From assembly GCA_021151835.1 (NCBI GenBank), contig JAGKWO010000043.1, positions 1-33,872 of the forward strand: a DNA stretch of 33,872 nt, written 5' to 3'. The notes beneath the pieces were generated by a model, which saw only the letters and a program-made list of their open reading frames with translations, was not told the origin of the DNA and did not search any database. Position numbers and translations under genes: made by a program. Within the stretch, counting starts at the first letter, position 1. Each line of letters starts with the position of its first letter. Origin of the DNA: Gammaproteobacteria bacterium. Lineage in GTDB: Bacteria > Pseudomonadota > Gammaproteobacteria > Pseudomonadales > Cellvibrionaceae. Of the stretch, positions 33,713 through 33,872 are shown one piece after another.

Positions 33713-33872
33713 ATGATTGATACTACACTTTATTTTGACAGGGATATTGACCTTGACGATCTTCTTGAAAAACTAAAAAAACTACCGGCATCGATTAGGC
33801 CAGTTTATTTTTCAGAAAGTAAAGGGGGAATTATCAAAGGAAATCAATTTTCCAATAAAGAAAATTTTCATG
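33713..33872 (+). CDS. Unknown protein, 5' part only; possible immunity protein
   Basis: The reading frame opens at an ATG with AGGA eight bases upstream and stays open for 53 codons to the window edge. It starts MIDTTLYFDRDIDLDDLL and is rich in Asp, Lys and Leu. The region is clearly more AT-rich than the genes to the left, and the codon use differs. I do not recognise it. Small acidic or AT-rich genes just after an RHS core are often immunity genes for the toxin tip, so that is a fair guess, but it rests on position only. Confidence 0.55.
   Translation, partial: MIDTTLYFDRDIDLDDLLEKLKKLPASIRPVYFSESKGGIIKGNQFSNKENFH

Noticed and set aside
1..33872. CRISPR arrays, tRNA or rRNA genes, insertion-sequence transposases
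   Set aside because: I saw no regularly spaced direct repeats of 25-40 bases, no cloverleaf with a TTCRANY arm, no rRNA-like stretch, and no transposase motif.

Overview
The window looks like a chromosomal segment of a gammaproteobacterium of moderate GC content, most like Cellvibrio or a close relative. This is inferred from gene content and order (rpsF-rpsR-rplI-dnaB; panC-panD; mpl near ubiX; a YtjB/AhpA-type gene divergent from serB) and from protein similarity by eye. No search was run.

Layout. (1) 1-7197, housekeeping, all plus strand: the end of rpsF, then rpsR, rplI, dnaB, a MOSC-domain gene, panC, panD, acs and an smrA-like gene. Strong hairpin terminators follow rplI, panD, acs and smrA. 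(2) 7198-18888, an accessory membrane-stress-like locus on the plus strand. It holds a DUF2170/YjfI protein with an added N-terminal ribbon-helix-helix-like segment, a PspA/IM30 protein, a YqiJ-type OB-fold membrane protein, a YqiK-type flotillin, a 1768-residue AAA ATPase with a DUF3686-type N-terminus, a rhomboid protease with intact catalytic residues, a single-HKD phospholipase-D-family protein and a zinc-ribbon protein. A pair of identical palindromes 21 bp apart precedes the first gene. (3) 18905-21400, minus strand: an HMG-CoA-lyase-like gene, a DUF2288 gene, a GNAT gene, a small membrane protein and a small unknown protein, facing the accessory locus tail to tail. (4) 21468-27290, minus strand: a cytosolic hybrid histidine kinase, ubiX, two membrane proteins and mpl. 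(5) 27396-31436: a secreted solute-binding-like protein on plus, then on minus an OlsF-type bifunctional acyltransferase (ornithine-lipid synthase) with a candidate multi-unit Pho box in front, and a YtjB/AhpA-type membrane protein. (6) 31732-32958: serB. (7) 32959-33872: a frameshifted remnant of an RHS/YD-repeat C-terminal core, then the start of an AT-rich gene cut by the window edge, plausibly an immunity gene.

How the parts may work together. The best candidate for an under-described system is region 2. PspA/IM30 and flotillin proteins both form membrane-bound scaffolds. The YqiJ protein is the usual flotillin partner. The giant ATPase could supply mechanical work, the rhomboid could cut membrane proteins, and the HKD protein could act on lipid or nucleic acid. 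The first gene's N-terminus and the tandem operator suggest autoregulation. These roles are inferred from families and gene order; the sequence shows the genes, motifs and spacing. The RHS remnant at the right edge suggests a polymorphic-toxin locus continues beyond the window.
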